52,365 nt of DNA from JAFDVL01 sp043736395 (GCA_043736395.1 JAYTCQ010000412.1:1-52365); one strand, 5' to 3'. Counted from the first letter of the stretch, positions 16,443-26,028 are shown. Made by a program: numbers and translations. The notes: generated by a model from the sequence alone, not told the origin.

Positions 16443-17612
16443 CTACAATTTTTCCAAAGCCTGCGCAAAATCTTCGATCAAATCTTTCTCATCTTCTAAC
16501 CCAACAGAAATTCTGACTAAACTTTCGCTAATGCCTGAAGCCTGCTGTTGTTCTGGAGTAAGTTGCAACGCCCACATTGCCGCCGGATGAACCACCAGCG
16601 TTTCAAATCCGCCGAGGCTCGCAGCCCGAATTGCCAGCGTTAAAGAAGCAATCATTTTTTCTGCTCCGGCGTAGCCTCCCGCTACATCTACACTAAGCAT
16701 TCCCGTGAAACCGTCCATCTGCGATTTCGCTAATTCGTGCTGCGGATGCGATTCCAATCCCGGATAATAAACCTGTTCGATTTTGGGATGCGCTTCTAAA
16801 TAACGTGCCAGCGCGAGAGCATTTTGATTATGTCGCTCGACTCGTAATCCTAAGGTGCGGAGTCCGCGCAATAACAACCATCCATCAAAAGGGCTTAGTA
16901 CACTGCCCGACACTAACGCAAATCGCCAGATTTTTTCGACGAGTTCTTTGGATCCGACAATCGCACCGGCAGTTGCGTCGTGATGACCTCCGATGTATTT
17001 CGTCGCGCTGTGCAACACAACATCAAAACCTAATTCCAGTGGACGCTGATTGATTGGCGTCGCAAACGTACTATCCACCATCGTGAGCAAATTATGTTCT
17101 TTCGCCAGCTTCACGATGCCGCGCAGATCAGTAATTTGCATCAATGGATTCGTCGGAGTTTCAACGTAAATCAATTTGGTATTGGGTCTCACCGCAGCGG
17201 CAAATTCAGCCAGATTGGTGTTATCCACAAAAGTGGTTTCAATCTGGTAGCGCGGCAAAACATCCCGAAATAATACGGTCGTCGCGGCGTAATGATTTTT
17301 TTGCGCGATGACATGATCGCCGCTTTGGAGCTGGCTCATGATAGCCGCAAAAATAGCGCCGATGCCGGAGCTGGTAACTAATGCCGCTTCGCCGTTTTCA
17401 AGAGCTGCAATCGTGGCTTCGACTTGTTGATGATTGGGATTGCCGTAGCGCGTATAAAATTCAGCGTGACGTGGCTGCGTTGCCATTTCATAAAAATGCT
17501 CAGCATTTTCTGCGCTAAAAGTTGTCGTCTGAAAAATCGGCGGACTGATCGAAGTCGTGTTATTAAATTCCTGTGAAGCGTGAACCGATTTTGTTTGATT
17601 TCCTTGTTTCAT
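16443..17612 (-). CDS. PLP-dependent trans-sulfuration enzyme (cystathionine synthase/lyase family)
   Basis: 389 residues, full length for the Cys/Met metabolism PLP family. Motifs are SPPIFQTTTF at the N-terminus, EFYTRYGNPN (tyrosine and arginine binding PLP phosphate), LVTSSGIGAIF, YVETPTNPLMQITDL, and the Schiff-base lysine in LHSATKYIGGHHDATAGAIV. Members include cystathionine gamma-synthase, cystathionine gamma-lyase, O-acetylhomoserine sulfhydrylase and methionine gamma-lyase. Sequence alone does not separate these reliably. The nearby ACT-domain gene on the same strand fits amino-acid metabolism. Confidence 0.87.
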   Translation of the reverse strand: MKQGNQTKSVHASQEFNNTTSISPPIFQTTTFSAENAEHFYEMATQPRHAEFYTRYGNPNHQQVEATIAALENGEAALVTSSGIGAIFAAIMSQLQSGDHVIAQKNHYAATTVLFRDVLPRYQIETTFVDNTNLAEFAAAVRPNTKLIYVETPTNPLMQITDLRGIVKLAKEHNLLTMVDSTFATPINQRPLELGFDVVLHSATKYIGGHHDATAGAIVGSKELVEKIWRFALVSGSVLSPFDGWLLLRGLRTLGLRVERHNQNALALARYLEAHPKIEQVYYPGLESHPQHELAKSQMDGFTGMLSVDVAGGYAGAEKMIASLTLAIRAASLGGFETLVVHPAAMWALQLTPEQQQASGISESLVRISVGLEDEKDLIEDFAQALEKL

Positions 17613-17666
17613 AAATGATTAGAAGTCTGTAGAGCTTAAAAGTTCGCAGGGGAGAAGTTCATAGAG

Positions 17667-18092
17667 TTAATGTTGTGAAAGAATTGTATGCTTGATGGTT
17701 ACCAACGCACTTCTGACCGCCGCGACAGCCCGGTCATAACTGGCTTCATGAACCAGAATCGCATCGGTACGATAGGTTGACAGGCTCAGAATACTGACAT
17801 CGGCATCAGCTAACGCACGGCTGATTTCAGCAATAAATCCAACGACTGAAAAATCCAGTACCGTATCAAAACGAATCATTTTGCGCCGCAGTTGCACCTG
17901 AGAGCCGGGAAATTTTTCAGCCATCAACAACCATTCATCCTGCCCAACAATTAACGTAATTTCGTCCTTATCTCGCGTCAATGAAACAAATCCGGTCAGG
18001 TCTTTTATGGCCAAAATGGATTGTCCGTAATGTTCAAGAGGAATACTGACAACAGCAAATAAAGTTTTCGATAAGTCCAGTTTAATAGGCAT
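17667..18092 (-). CDS. ACT-domain protein (CASTOR/ACT_7 type)
   Basis: 141 residues containing two ACT-like halves. The first half includes LFAVVSIPLE and ITLIVGQDEWLL. The second half, FDTVLDFSVVGFIAEISRAL followed by ADVSILSLSTYRTDAILVHE, is the classic beta-alpha-beta ligand-binding unit seen in aspartate kinase and in the stand-alone ACT_7 proteins. Such proteins sense amino acids. It lies 54 bases upstream of the trans-sulfuration enzyme on the same strand, so it may sense a sulfur amino acid and control that enzyme. That role is inference. Confidence 0.8.
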   Translation of the reverse strand: MPIKLDLSKTLFAVVSIPLEHYGQSILAIKDLTGFVSLTRDKDEITLIVGQDEWLLMAEKFPGSQVQLRRKMIRFDTVLDFSVVGFIAEISRALADADVSILSLSTYRTDAILVHEASYDRAVAAVRSALVTIKHTILSQH

Positions 18093-18120
18093 AAAGCAAA
18101 TGTTGATTGCACATTACGTG

Positions 18121-18194
18121 CAGCGGAATTATTCTGCTGTCGCAAGTGATAATATACACTGCCAGCGAATGAAGACCAACGACCTGCTGGCAGT
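18121..18194. promoter_or_regulatory. Two dyads in the divergent control region
   Basis: CAGCGGAATTATTCTGCTG (18121-18139) is a near-perfect palindrome, and ACTGCCAGC (18158-18166) pairs with GCTGGCAGT (18186-18194). They lie between the ACT gene and the divergent receiver-ATPase gene. The first could be an operator for either gene. The second would form a stem-loop in the leader of the plus-strand transcript. Confidence 0.4.
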
Positions 18195-18212
18195 TCACCC
18201 TGAGGTATGTAT

Positions 18213-18230
18213 ATGGACTTTCTCCTATGA
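18213..18230 (+). CDS. Five-codon leader reading frame coupled to the receiver-ATPase gene
   Basis: ATG-GAC-TTT-CTC-CTA-TGA follows GAGG with a 7-base gap, which is ideal spacing, while the main gene has no binding site of its own. The TGA overlaps the main gene's ATG as ATGA. This arrangement would let terminating ribosomes restart on the main gene. It could also be chance. Confidence 0.3.
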   Translation: MDFLL

Positions 18231-19057
18231 ACAGTATTTTGATTGTTGATGATGATCAAATGATTCCGGCACAATTCGCGGCGGCCTTCAAATCAGAAGG
18301 CTACGAATTGTTGTCGGCCCAAAACGCCGCCCAAGGATTAGACATCCTCAAGCATCGGCAAGTTGACCTGCTCATCGCCGATGCGGAATCTCCTGCCGAT
18401 GAAGGATTTGAACTCATTGCCGAAGCTCATCAACTCAATAATAAAATGAAAGCCGTAGTCATGACGGAGGCGCATTCGCCTGAAACGGCGATTACAGCAT
18501 TGCGACATCACGTCTGTGAATTGCTCTTCAAACCTTTTTCCGTGGCTGAGCTGCGTGACACCGTCCAATCTGCTTTGGCTTCACCAACGCTACCTTCAAA
18601 TATTGAAATTCTTTCTTCACGCCCTGATTGGCTGACCTTGAAAATTCCCTGTCATTTGGGAGCCATGCAACCACTTTATCGCGTCATTACGAATCTTGAT
18701 CCGACCGTAGATTTGGAAATCCGCGAATCGCTCGGCATTGCTTTCAGAGAACTACTGCAAAATGCTATCGAACACGGTTGTAAATGCGAAAATGGAAAAT
18801 ATGTCGAAGTCAGCTACATCAGGCTCAAACGCGCGATTCTTTGCCAGATCAAAGACCCGGGGAAAGGATTCAAATTAGATGATCTCCAACACGCGGCGAT
18901 TTCCAATCCCGAAGATTCACCTTATTCGCACATTGAACGTCGCGCTGCAATCGGAATGCGTCCGGGCGGCTTTGGATTAATGTTAGCGCAACAAATGGTA
19001 GATGAACTCGTCTACAACGAAACGCACAACGAAGTGATGTTTGTGAAATATATTTGA
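18227..19057 (+). CDS. Receiver domain fused to an RsbW-like ATPase domain
   Basis: 276 residues. Residues 1-120 are a receiver: ILIVDDDQMI holds the acidic pair, DLLIADAESP the phospho-accepting Asp, and LLFKPFSVAEL the conserved Lys. Residues 150-276 are a GHKL ATPase with N box FRELLQNAIEHG, G1 IKDPGKGFKL and G2 RPGGFGLMLAQQMVDEL. There is no HisKA domain, so this is like the anti-sigma serine kinases (RsbW/SpoIIAB) rather than a histidine kinase. Phosphorylation of the receiver would switch the ATPase, possibly partner switching with a sigma factor. No anti-anti-sigma partner is adjacent. Confidence 0.85.
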   Translation: MNSILIVDDDQMIPAQFAAAFKSEGYELLSAQNAAQGLDILKHRQVDLLIADAESPADEGFELIAEAHQLNNKMKAVVMTEAHSPETAITALRHHVCELLFKPFSVAELRDTVQSALASPTLPSNIEILSSRPDWLTLKIPCHLGAMQPLYRVITNLDPTVDLEIRESLGIAFRELLQNAIEHGCKCENGKYVEVSYIRLKRAILCQIKDPGKGFKLDDLQHAAISNPEDSPYSHIERRAAIGMRPGGFGLMLAQQMVDELVYNETHNEVMFVKYI

Positions 19058-19064
19058 GAAAAGG

Positions 19065-19152
19065 GTGGTCGGGGGGCGATTTTTCTTGGTGAAATATTTT
19101 GCTAAAGACCAAATTCCGAACTCCACAAAACCGACTACCGATCCCCGACCAC
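19065..19152. repeat. Imperfect palindrome with 10-bp arms
   Basis: GTGGTCGGGG (19065-19074) is exactly complementary to CCCCGACCAC (19143-19152). The 68 bases between hold A/T-rich sequence with little pairing. The element sits between two plus-strand genes and looks like a dispersed extragenic palindrome. Confidence 0.5.
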
Positions 19153-19158
19153 TGATTT

Positions 19159-19809
19159 ATGGACATCATAGCTATTCATCATCCTGACGACATTGCGATG
19201 AGCCTTGATTTTACTGGCGCTGATTGGCAGCGGGCTGTGATGCATCCAATAAATTTGAATTGGCAGGGCGACGCAGCTCCAGTAGAATTACAGACGACAG
19301 CGCGCGTGCTGTGGACTTCACAGCAGATAATTTTCGGGTATGAATGTCACTACACCGAACTGGATATGGACAGCGAATTTGATGTGAACGAAGAGCGGCA
19401 CGGATTGTGGGATCGTGACGTCTGTGAAGCATTTGTGCGGTCTCCCAACGAACCTGATTATCGTTGCTATAAAGAATTTGAAGTCGCCCCCACCGCGCAA
19501 TGGATCGACCTGAGCATTGATCGAACCGATATGACGAAGGTTTGGAACGATTGGAAATGGGCCAGCGGAATGAAAACTTTAGCAATCATTGATGAATCAA
19601 AAAAAATCTGGCGCGCATTGATGGCGATTCCTTTTTCAGCTTTCGAAATTGCTCCGCAAGTTGGTGATGAATGGGAAGCCAATCTATTTCGCATCAGTCG
19701 GCTCAACGGTGTCCGCCAGTTTTTAGCGTATTCCCCAACGCTCACGGAAAAGCCCAACTACCACGTCCCTGAAAAATTTGTGAAGCTGAAATTTAAACAG
19801 GCAGAGTAA
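19159..19809 (+). CDS. Carbohydrate-binding family 9-like (DOMON-type) protein
   Basis: 216 residues. The beta-sandwich pattern ARVLWTSQQIIFGYECHY, LWDRDVCEAFVRSPN, YKEFEVAPTAQWIDL and WRALMAIPFSAFEI matches the CBM9-like family found in Acidobacteria and Bacteroidetes, where it occurs alone or fused to sugar-active enzymes. No signal peptide is seen, which is unusual for a glycan-binding protein. It is followed after 2 bases by the SurA-like gene and then by a large secreted protein with distant lyase features, so a shared role in glycan handling is possible. Confidence 0.75.
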   Translation: MDIIAIHHPDDIAMSLDFTGADWQRAVMHPINLNWQGDAAPVELQTTARVLWTSQQIIFGYECHYTELDMDSEFDVNEERHGLWDRDVCEAFVRSPNEPDYRCYKEFEVAPTAQWIDLSIDRTDMTKVWNDWKWASGMKTLAIIDESKKIWRALMAIPFSAFEIAPQVGDEWEANLFRISRLNGVRQFLAYSPTLTEKPNYHVPEKFVKLKFKQAE

Positions 19810-19811
19810 AA

Positions 19812-20480
19812 ATGAGGAACAAATTTTTTATCAATTTTGCGTTTGGGTGTTTTGCGTTACTCGTATGTTTAGTGACTTTTTCCCCGGCACAAACTGTCGT
19901 GACAGATAGATTATTAGCGCTCGTGAATCGTGATGTGATTACTGAAAGTGATGTCCTCTGGGCCTTAACGCTTGATTCGGATTTATCCATTCTGGAACTG
20001 AGCGCCGAAAATCGTCGCGGTATGCTGGAACGATTAATTGATCAAAAATTATTGTTGCAGGAAGCCGAAAAAATTCCCCGCCATGAACCTGCAGAAGAAG
20101 AAATCACGGATTACATCAACTATGAGCTGGTCGCTAAATTCGGCAGCAGTGAGAAGTTCATTGAGCGCATGAAAAAAGTTGGATTGGAACAGGTGATGCT
20201 GCGCGAAATCGTCCGGCGACGATTGGAAATTCTTAAATATGTCGAATTCAGGTTCCGCTCTTTTGTCTTTATCAAACCAGAAGAAATCGAAGAATATTAT
20301 AAGAAAAATGTTATTCCTGAAGCTGCCCGCAACGGACTGGGCGCGCCCGAACTAAATGAAATATTGCGAACTAAAATTGAAAAAGATTTGAGTGAAATCA
20401 AAGTCAATTCCGAGCTGGATCGCTTCTTTGATGAAACCAGAGCGCAGGCTCAAATTACAAGGTTAGCCTCGATCCAGTAG
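19812..20480 (+). CDS. Periplasmic SurA N-terminal domain protein
   Basis: 222 residues with a signal peptide cleaved about after FSPAQ. VVTDRLLALVNRDVITESDV is the opening of the SurA_N chaperone domain, and RGMLERLIDQKLLLQEAEKI is its conserved helix. No parvulin isomerase domain follows; the rest is helical and ends soon after the region that closes the SurA core. It may act as an outer-membrane protein chaperone without prolyl isomerase activity. The start is 2 bases after the preceding stop, so it is translationally coupled to the CBM9-like gene. Confidence 0.75.
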   Translation: MRNKFFINFAFGCFALLVCLVTFSPAQTVVTDRLLALVNRDVITESDVLWALTLDSDLSILELSAENRRGMLERLIDQKLLLQEAEKIPRHEPAEEEITDYINYELVAKFGSSEKFIERMKKVGLEQVMLREIVRRRLEILKYVEFRFRSFVFIKPEEIEEYYKKNVIPEAARNGLGAPELNEILRTKIEKDLSEIKVNSELDRFFDETRAQAQITRLASIQ

Positions 20481-20547
20481 CCATAAAATCACATTGGATC
20501 GTTTAGATTTCCCCGACATTTTTATTAGTACTCCAAGACGGAACTTT

Positions 20548-23496
20548 ATGCGTCAATCAACTTTCTTTTGCCACTCACTCTTTCGACAATCGGTGTCATT
20601 TACCCTCATCCTAATCATGCTGGTTTCGCAATGCGCTTGCACCAAAGGCAAGGCTTTGGTCAAAAGATACTGGACTGCTGAAACGGCGCTGGATTCATCA
20701 TTTGATGCTTCAGTTCCAGTCATGGCTGCGCCAACGCAAGGCTCTTCACTCGACGTTCGGGTAACCATCACACGTAAACCTGCGACTGCCGGAGTGCCGT
20801 TGACAGAGGCTTCAAATGTTCGTGACATTGCGCGCATTGCTTTGGTTGATGCTTCCAATAAAGCTGTACCGGCTCAATTTCGCGTTCTCTCACGATGGCG
20901 TGGATTGCCCGGTGACACGGCGCGTCCGATCAAATGGTTGCTCGTAGACACCGACGTTCCGGCAGGTGAATACCAATTAACGCTCGGAGCGAATGCCACA
21001 CCAACTGTCAAAGTGAACCCGGTCACGCAGAGCGCTAATGGCTTTAATGTGCAAGCCGGACGAGTGCAGTTGAGTGCTGCAAATAAAGGCGAAAATCTGA
21101 TTTCAAGTATTGTCGTTGACGGAGCGGAGCGCTTAATTAAACCGCTGACAGTTTCAATTGAGCAGCCTCGCGCCACCATTGTCGTCAAAGAGGCGACTGC
21201 CTCAAGCAACACTATCAAAGTCGCCGACACCGGAGCTTTGCCCGTTGGCTCAACCATTAAATTTGAACACTTCGGTGAAATGCCGTTTCCTTCTGAAGCG
21301 GGAGCCAATCGCATCGCTGCCCGTGACAAAGATCAAATGATTACGCCGCTCAGAAATTATCGAATTGATGAAGGCACTCCGCGACAGGAAGATATTTACG
21401 TCACGAAACATGATGACAGTGGATGGCTTTATGCGCGCACTCCGTTACGGTTCGCACATCCTGAGCACACCCGGATTCGCGATCTTGGCAGCGAAGAAGA
21501 TTCTGCCGTCGTCAAATCTGTCCGCGACCAATTGGTGACGCTTGATCGCCCGTCGAAACTCAAGCATGTAGCGAATGAAAAAATCATTAGTAATGCCGCT
21601 CCCGCTAATTTATCCGCTGTCATTGATGAAGCCAAAATTGAAGAAAGCGGGAACCTGCGCACGGTAATTCGGCAGGATGGACATTTTCAAAGTTCGGATC
21701 GTGGCGTCACCGCTGGAGCCATGCTGCGATTCACTTTGCGTTATTTTGTCTACGCCTCACAACCTTATATTCGAACGCAACTTCGCATTGTTAATATCGG
21801 CCCGTTTGGCTTTGGCGGAGACCGCAACGATACCGCGCCTTATGCGCAGCATGCGCTCCTGAATGCCTTGACAGTTAATATTCCAGTCGCGGGAGCCACT
21901 CGTCAACGAATCGAAACAACTAATGAAAATGGGGCGAAAGTGGCCACGCTGGCTTTCGGCAAAGGCTTCGAAATCACTGCGCCGGAATTCACTGAAAACT
22001 TTCCGAAAGCTTTAAGCGCAGAAAATGATCTGGCGAAATTTGAAATTCTGCCGCGTGGCTTGGGAGAGCTAAACGGTCAATATGTTTTTGAAGGAGCACG
22101 CGCCAAATCAACAGATTTTTATCTCGGAATCGAAACTAAAAATGCGGCTGTCCTCACCAATTCTTTGGGAATTTCTTTAGAGCCTGAATACGTCGCCGCT
22201 TCGAAAGCCGTGCGACCAATGATGGTTGAAAAGCGCAATTGGACGAAAGTTTTTCCTGAAGACAAGATGATCAGCGCCGCCGCGATGCGGACAGAACGCT
22301 GGCTGTCAGGCGCTTATGCCACCGAATCAAACGAAGGATCGCAGCCACGTCCGGCGCAATCCTTATTTGATGTTCGACGCATGAGCCGTGAAGGTCATCC
22401 CGAAAAAGACAATGGACATTTCGGATGGCGCAACTTCGGAGATTTTACCTGGGCGGACGGCTATACAAATTTACATTACGATATTAATTTCATTCTGCTG
22501 CGCGAATACCTCCGGAGCGGTGACAAACGCGCCTTTCAACTTGGCAGTGAAACATCCCGCTACCGCTCTGATTGGGGACAACATCACGCCGTAGATTATT
22601 GGGACACTTCGCGCACCTACAATTTCAAAGGATATTCTTTCTACGAAAAAGGCGATCACGGAACTTATCGAATTCCCGCGCCGAGCCACAGCTGGATTGA
22701 AGGGATTTGGCTGTACTGGGCTTTGACCGGAGATGAATCCGTTCACGATTCTGCCAAAGAAGCTTCAGAGTCCGTGTTGAATCATCCCTTTTCAAACTAT
22801 GTTGATGGCATGAACTGGAATGAACCGCGTTGGCTGGGCTGGCCTGCTCTCAATCTGATAGTTTCGTGGCGTTATAACGGCGATGTGAAATATCTGGAAT
22901 ATTCCAAAAAACTGATTTATGCCATGATGCAGGCAGAAGAAAATCAGGGACGCAAAGGCTATTACATTCCACCCAATAATTCTTACGGAAATCAGGCGCA
23001 GCCATTTATGTGGAGCGGCTACGCGCAACTCGGAACCATCGAATATTCCCGCGAAACGAACGATCAACGAGTGAATGATTTTCTGGTTCGCGTAGCCGAT
23101 TGGGTCGCCGGAACCAAAGGCGGAAGACCTGTGCTCATGGGCGGCAAAACGATGCCGGACGGTAAATATGAACCAATGGGGACAGCCTTTTGGTGGGCGC
23201 CCGATAAAGAAATGCCAGACAAACGAATGACTGAATTAGGCATGATGAGCTTGCCTGTTCTGACTTATGCCGCACGCCTGACAGGCCGGGCCGATTTACG
23301 CGACAAAGCTCGCTTGTTATTTCGCGATGTCGCCTATTTCCGCGACTCACCCGATGGTGCGACGATGCTGCCGTCCGAGCTGAGTCAGGTCAATTTTCGC
23401 TCACCGCAATTCAGTGGCAGCTACATTAAAGTCTATGGTCACTTTGGATTGTTCGTACCGGATTATTTGGCTGATTTGGCGAGCGGGAAGAAGTAA
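20548..23496 (+). CDS. Large secreted protein, possible YetA/PcRGLX-like lyase
   Basis: 982 residues from the ATG at 20548, which places a signal sequence at the start (FTLILIMLVSQCACTKG). The two cysteines do not form a canonical lipobox, so lipidation is uncertain. The first 200 residues are beta-rich with WRGLPGDTARPIKWLLVDTD, like the RIFT-barrel domain of exo-rhamnogalacturonan lyases of the PcRGLX/YetA group. The middle is another beta domain. Residues about 620-960 are helical with repeated aromatic motifs (HYDINFILLREYL, HSWIEGIWLYWALTGDES), like an alpha/alpha toroid. Family assignment is tentative; an alternative is an uncharacterised glycan-binding protein. Confidence 0.55.
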   Translation: MRQSTFFCHSLFRQSVSFTLILIMLVSQCACTKGKALVKRYWTAETALDSSFDASVPVMAAPTQGSSLDVRVTITRKPATAGVPLTEASNVRDIARIALVDASNKAVPAQFRVLSRWRGLPGDTARPIKWLLVDTDVPAGEYQLTLGANATPTVKVNPVTQSANGFNVQAGRVQLSAANKGENLISSIVVDGAERLIKPLTVSIEQPRATIVVKEATASSNTIKVADTGALPVGSTIKFEHFGEMPFPSEAGANRIAARDKDQMITPLRNYRIDEGTPRQEDIYVTKHDDSGWLYARTPLRFAHPEHTRIRDLGSEEDSAVVKSVRDQLVTLDRPSKLKHVANEKIISNAAPANLSAVIDEAKIEESGNLRTVIRQDGHFQSSDRGVTAGAMLRFTLRYFVYASQPYIRTQLRIVNIGPFGFGGDRNDTAPYAQHALLNALTVNIPVAGATRQRIETTNENGAKVATLAFGKGFEITAPEFTENFPKALSAENDLAKFEILPRGLGELNGQYVFEGARAKSTDFYLGIETKNAAVLTNSLGISLEPEYVAASKAVRPMMVEKRNWTKVFPEDKMISAAAMRTERWLSGAYATESNEGSQPRPAQSLFDVRRMSREGHPEKDNGHFGWRNFGDFTWADGYTNLHYDINFILLREYLRSGDKRAFQLGSETSRYRSDWGQHHAVDYWDTSRTYNFKGYSFYEKGDHGTYRIPAPSHSWIEGIWLYWALTGDESVHDSAKEASESVLNHPFSNYVDGMNWNEPRWLGWPALNLIVSWRYNGDVKYLEYSKKLIYAMMQAEENQGRKGYYIPPNNSYGNQAQPFMWSGYAQLGTIEYSRETNDQRVNDFLVRVADWVAGTKGGRPVLMGGKTMPDGKYEPMGTAFWWAPDKEMPDKRMTELGMMSLPVLTYAARLTGRADLRDKARLLFRDVAYFRDSPDGATMLPSELSQVNFRSPQFSGSYIKVYGHFGLFVPDYLADLASGKK

Positions 23497-23985
23497 CTTA
23501 TTGATTTTTGGAACTCTATTAGAATTGACGTTTTGAGTTGGAAGTACTTGCCGCTCTGATAAGCTACCAATAAACGAATATTACATCAGACCTAAACCGA
23601 TATTAATAAAATTCCGCTCAGGTGGTGATTAGAGTCGCTGAGTTTAGAGTAAGATAGCAAAGAGGATTGTATCTGAAGTGCTCAGAGCAAACTTTGGCGG
23701 TAACTGCATATTTCGATACTGAGCATTTCAGATACAATTTGTTGAATTAAGCCGCGCCGTGGCTATGGGGATTGTATCGTGCCGGAGGGCGCGTGGGAGA
23801 AATTGATGCGCATAGGCGTCGGCCTCTTTTGAAAATGGAGAATGCTACTTTCATCTCTCGCTCCTCAACAGCCCTGATTTTATTGCTTGCCGTGCCTTAG
23901 ACGCACACCTCTCCGACCTTCGCAAAATCGTTCATCGTTCAAGGGTCTTTGGGTTCATCCTCTCACCTTCCCTGCTCCATAAGCT
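23497..23985. other. Gene-free flank of the mobile element
   Basis: No supported gene. An inverted repeat with one mismatch in 20 pairs (ATTGTATCTGAAGTGCTCAG at 23666-23685 with 23719-23738) lies on the left. GGATTGTATC is repeated directly at 23665-23674 and 23769-23778. From about 23760 base composition shifts to match the IS91-type genes, so this right part probably belongs to the element's non-coding end. Confidence 0.5.
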
Positions 23986-25183
23986 TTAAGAAGAGTCCGC
24001 CCAGAAAACCAGCGAAACCTCTGTTAACTGAACCATCGGAACCGTGTTGACATCTATCCTCTTCATTCGTCCTTCCCGACAAACCGGGCAACGAAATGAT
24101 TCTTCAAAAGGCGTTGGCACTGACAACTCCGCCCCCGATCCACTGACCGCACGGGCGCTGCTCTGCGCAATCCGCTGCCGACACAGTTCCAATTTTGCCT
24201 GCCGATCACGATTGGCTAAATACCCATAATGACGGATACGGACAAAACCTTTTGGCAAGACATGAAGTAGGAAGCGGCGGGTGAATTCCTGCACCTCAAG
24301 TGTCATCGTCTTGCTCGCATTCCCGGCTGCATAATCTTTGTAGTGGAAGGTTACACGGTTCTCCGCAAAGCTCAGCAGCCGATGATTTGAAATCGCCACG
24401 CGATGCGTATAGCGAGCCAGATATTTCAATACTTGTGCAGGCCCGCCGAACGGTGGTTTGGCATATACGACCCATTCCCGCTGGTCGAGTTCCTTGAGAA
24501 GTTTTTGGTACTGCGGTGGCTGCGCGAGCTGCGTTAATTGTCCCGCACAGACCAGCTTTCTTGCGGCAAAGGCTTGCCTCAGCGCACCGAGAAATTTACT
24601 TCGAAACCGCCGACTCAAGACTTTCACGGGCAGCAAAAATCCCTGGCGACAAGCGATCCATTTCGTGTGATCCGGTGACAACCCACCACCCGGGACGACA
24701 CAGTGCAAGTGCGGATGATGTTGCAGCGTTTGACCCCAGGTATGAAGCACCGCCAGGAAGCCGATCTGTCCACCCAGATGGCGCGGATCGGCGGCAATCT
24801 CCAGAAGCGTTTCGGAAGCCGTCTTGAAAAGTAAGCCGTACATGAGCCGTTGATTCTGGAGGGTCAACTGACTGAGCAGTGCGGGTAAAGTAAACACCAC
24901 ATGGAAATACTCCGTTTCCAATAACTCTGCCGCACGTTCGACGAGCCAGTCAGCACGCGCCGCCGCCTGACATTTCGGACAATGGCGATTGCGACAAGAG
25001 TTGTACGCCGTGTGCGCATGGGTCGCATTGCTCCAAATGCCCTCCCAGTGCGGCGGTGCGACATTGCCCGATGTCGCGCAAGACTCGACGCTGCGTCGTG
25101 GTTAGAGGGAATCCTTGGCGCTCCCATTCAGTCAGGTCAAGTCCGCGAAAAATCTCTGCCAGCTCTACAGCAGGCTTATTCAC
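23986..25183 (-). pseudogene. IS91-family transposase, frameshifted
   Basis: The HUH rolling-circle transposase is split. The N-terminal part starts at a GTG (25183) that overlaps the integrase stop as GTGA, and reads through GQCRTAALGGHLEQCDPCAH. The rest, NSCRNRHCPKCQAAARADWL onward, is in another frame. The break falls inside the zinc-binding motif near 25010-25030, where several bases seem missing compared with the usual spacing between CxxCxH and YNSCRNRHC. The catalytic part is intact: HHPHLHCVVPGGG (HUH motif) and YLARYTHRVAISNHR (paired tyrosines). Without frameshifting the protein lacks its zinc finger, so autonomous movement is unlikely. Confidence 0.8.
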
Positions 25184-26028
25184 GATTCTGCCGTCTGAAG
25201 CAAAGTGTCGAGCGGACTCACGGTGGAGCGCAGTGCCAGGTCCGAAACGTGTAAATAAAGTGCTGTCGTCTTCAGGTTGCGATGTCCCAGCAGCAACTGG
25301 ATCGTGCGCAGATCGGTTCCGTTCTCCAGCAGATGCGTGGCGAATGAATGTCGCAAGGTATGGGGCGAAATGTGTTTGGACAATTGCGCTGCTTTGGCTG
25401 CTTGCTGACAGACCATATAAATCGTGACCGGATGAATGGGACGCGTCGGATCATCGCCCGGGAACAGCCAAAAGGCAGGCCGATAGGTTTTCCAATCTTC
25501 CCGGAGCAGTTCAAGCAAATGAGGCGAGAGCATGACGAGCCGATCTTTGCGTCCTTTTCCCTGTCGCACCATGATTACTTGTCGCTCACTATCAATGTCC
25601 GTCAAATGCAGATTCGACACTTCCGAGACGCGCAGTCCGGCAGCGTAAGTGGTCGTGAGCATCGCCCGATGTTTGAGGTTTTTTGAGGCTTGCAACAAGG
25701 CTCCCACTTCGGACTGACTTAAGACTGTCGGCAGCCGTTTCTCCTGCCGTGGGTAGTGAATATGTTCAATCATTTCCCGTCTTCCCAGTGTCACCTGATA
25801 AAAGAAGCGCAGCGCACATACGGTCTGATTCAATGACGTTCCGGAAGCTTTCTTACTCCGGATCAGAAAGAGCTGGTATTCGCGAATGTCGGCGGGACCC
25901 AGCAAATCAGGGGAACGCTGACAGTGTCGGGCGAACTGGGCAACGCCACGCGAGTAAGCCCGGATCGTACTAGGTGAGTAATTCCGTAACTCTAAATCAG
26001 CGATCATCTTTTCACGCAACTCGGTCAT
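25180..26028 (-). CDS. Tyrosine recombinase/integrase of the IS91-type element
   Basis: 282 residues from the ATG at 26028, which has AGGAG upstream; the frame is open further but lacks a binding site. An N-terminal SAM-like core-binding domain (NYSPSTIRAYSRGVAQFARH) precedes the catalytic domain. The catalytic residues are present: Arg in TYAAGLRVSEVSNLH, Lys in QGKGRKDRLVML, His and Arg in SPHTLRHSFATHLLENG, His in LLGHRNLKTT and the nucleophile Tyr in ALYLHVSD. It resembles XerD-like integrases found next to IS91 transposases. It appears intact and could still catalyse strand exchange. Confidence 0.9.
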   Translation of the reverse strand: MTELREKMIADLELRNYSPSTIRAYSRGVAQFARHCQRSPDLLGPADIREYQLFLIRSKKASGTSLNQTVCALRFFYQVTLGRREMIEHIHYPRQEKRLPTVLSQSEVGALLQASKNLKHRAMLTTTYAAGLRVSEVSNLHLTDIDSERQVIMVRQGKGRKDRLVMLSPHLLELLREDWKTYRPAFWLFPGDDPTRPIHPVTIYMVCQQAAKAAQLSKHISPHTLRHSFATHLLENGTDLRTIQLLLGHRNLKTTALYLHVSDLALRSTVSPLDTLLQTAES

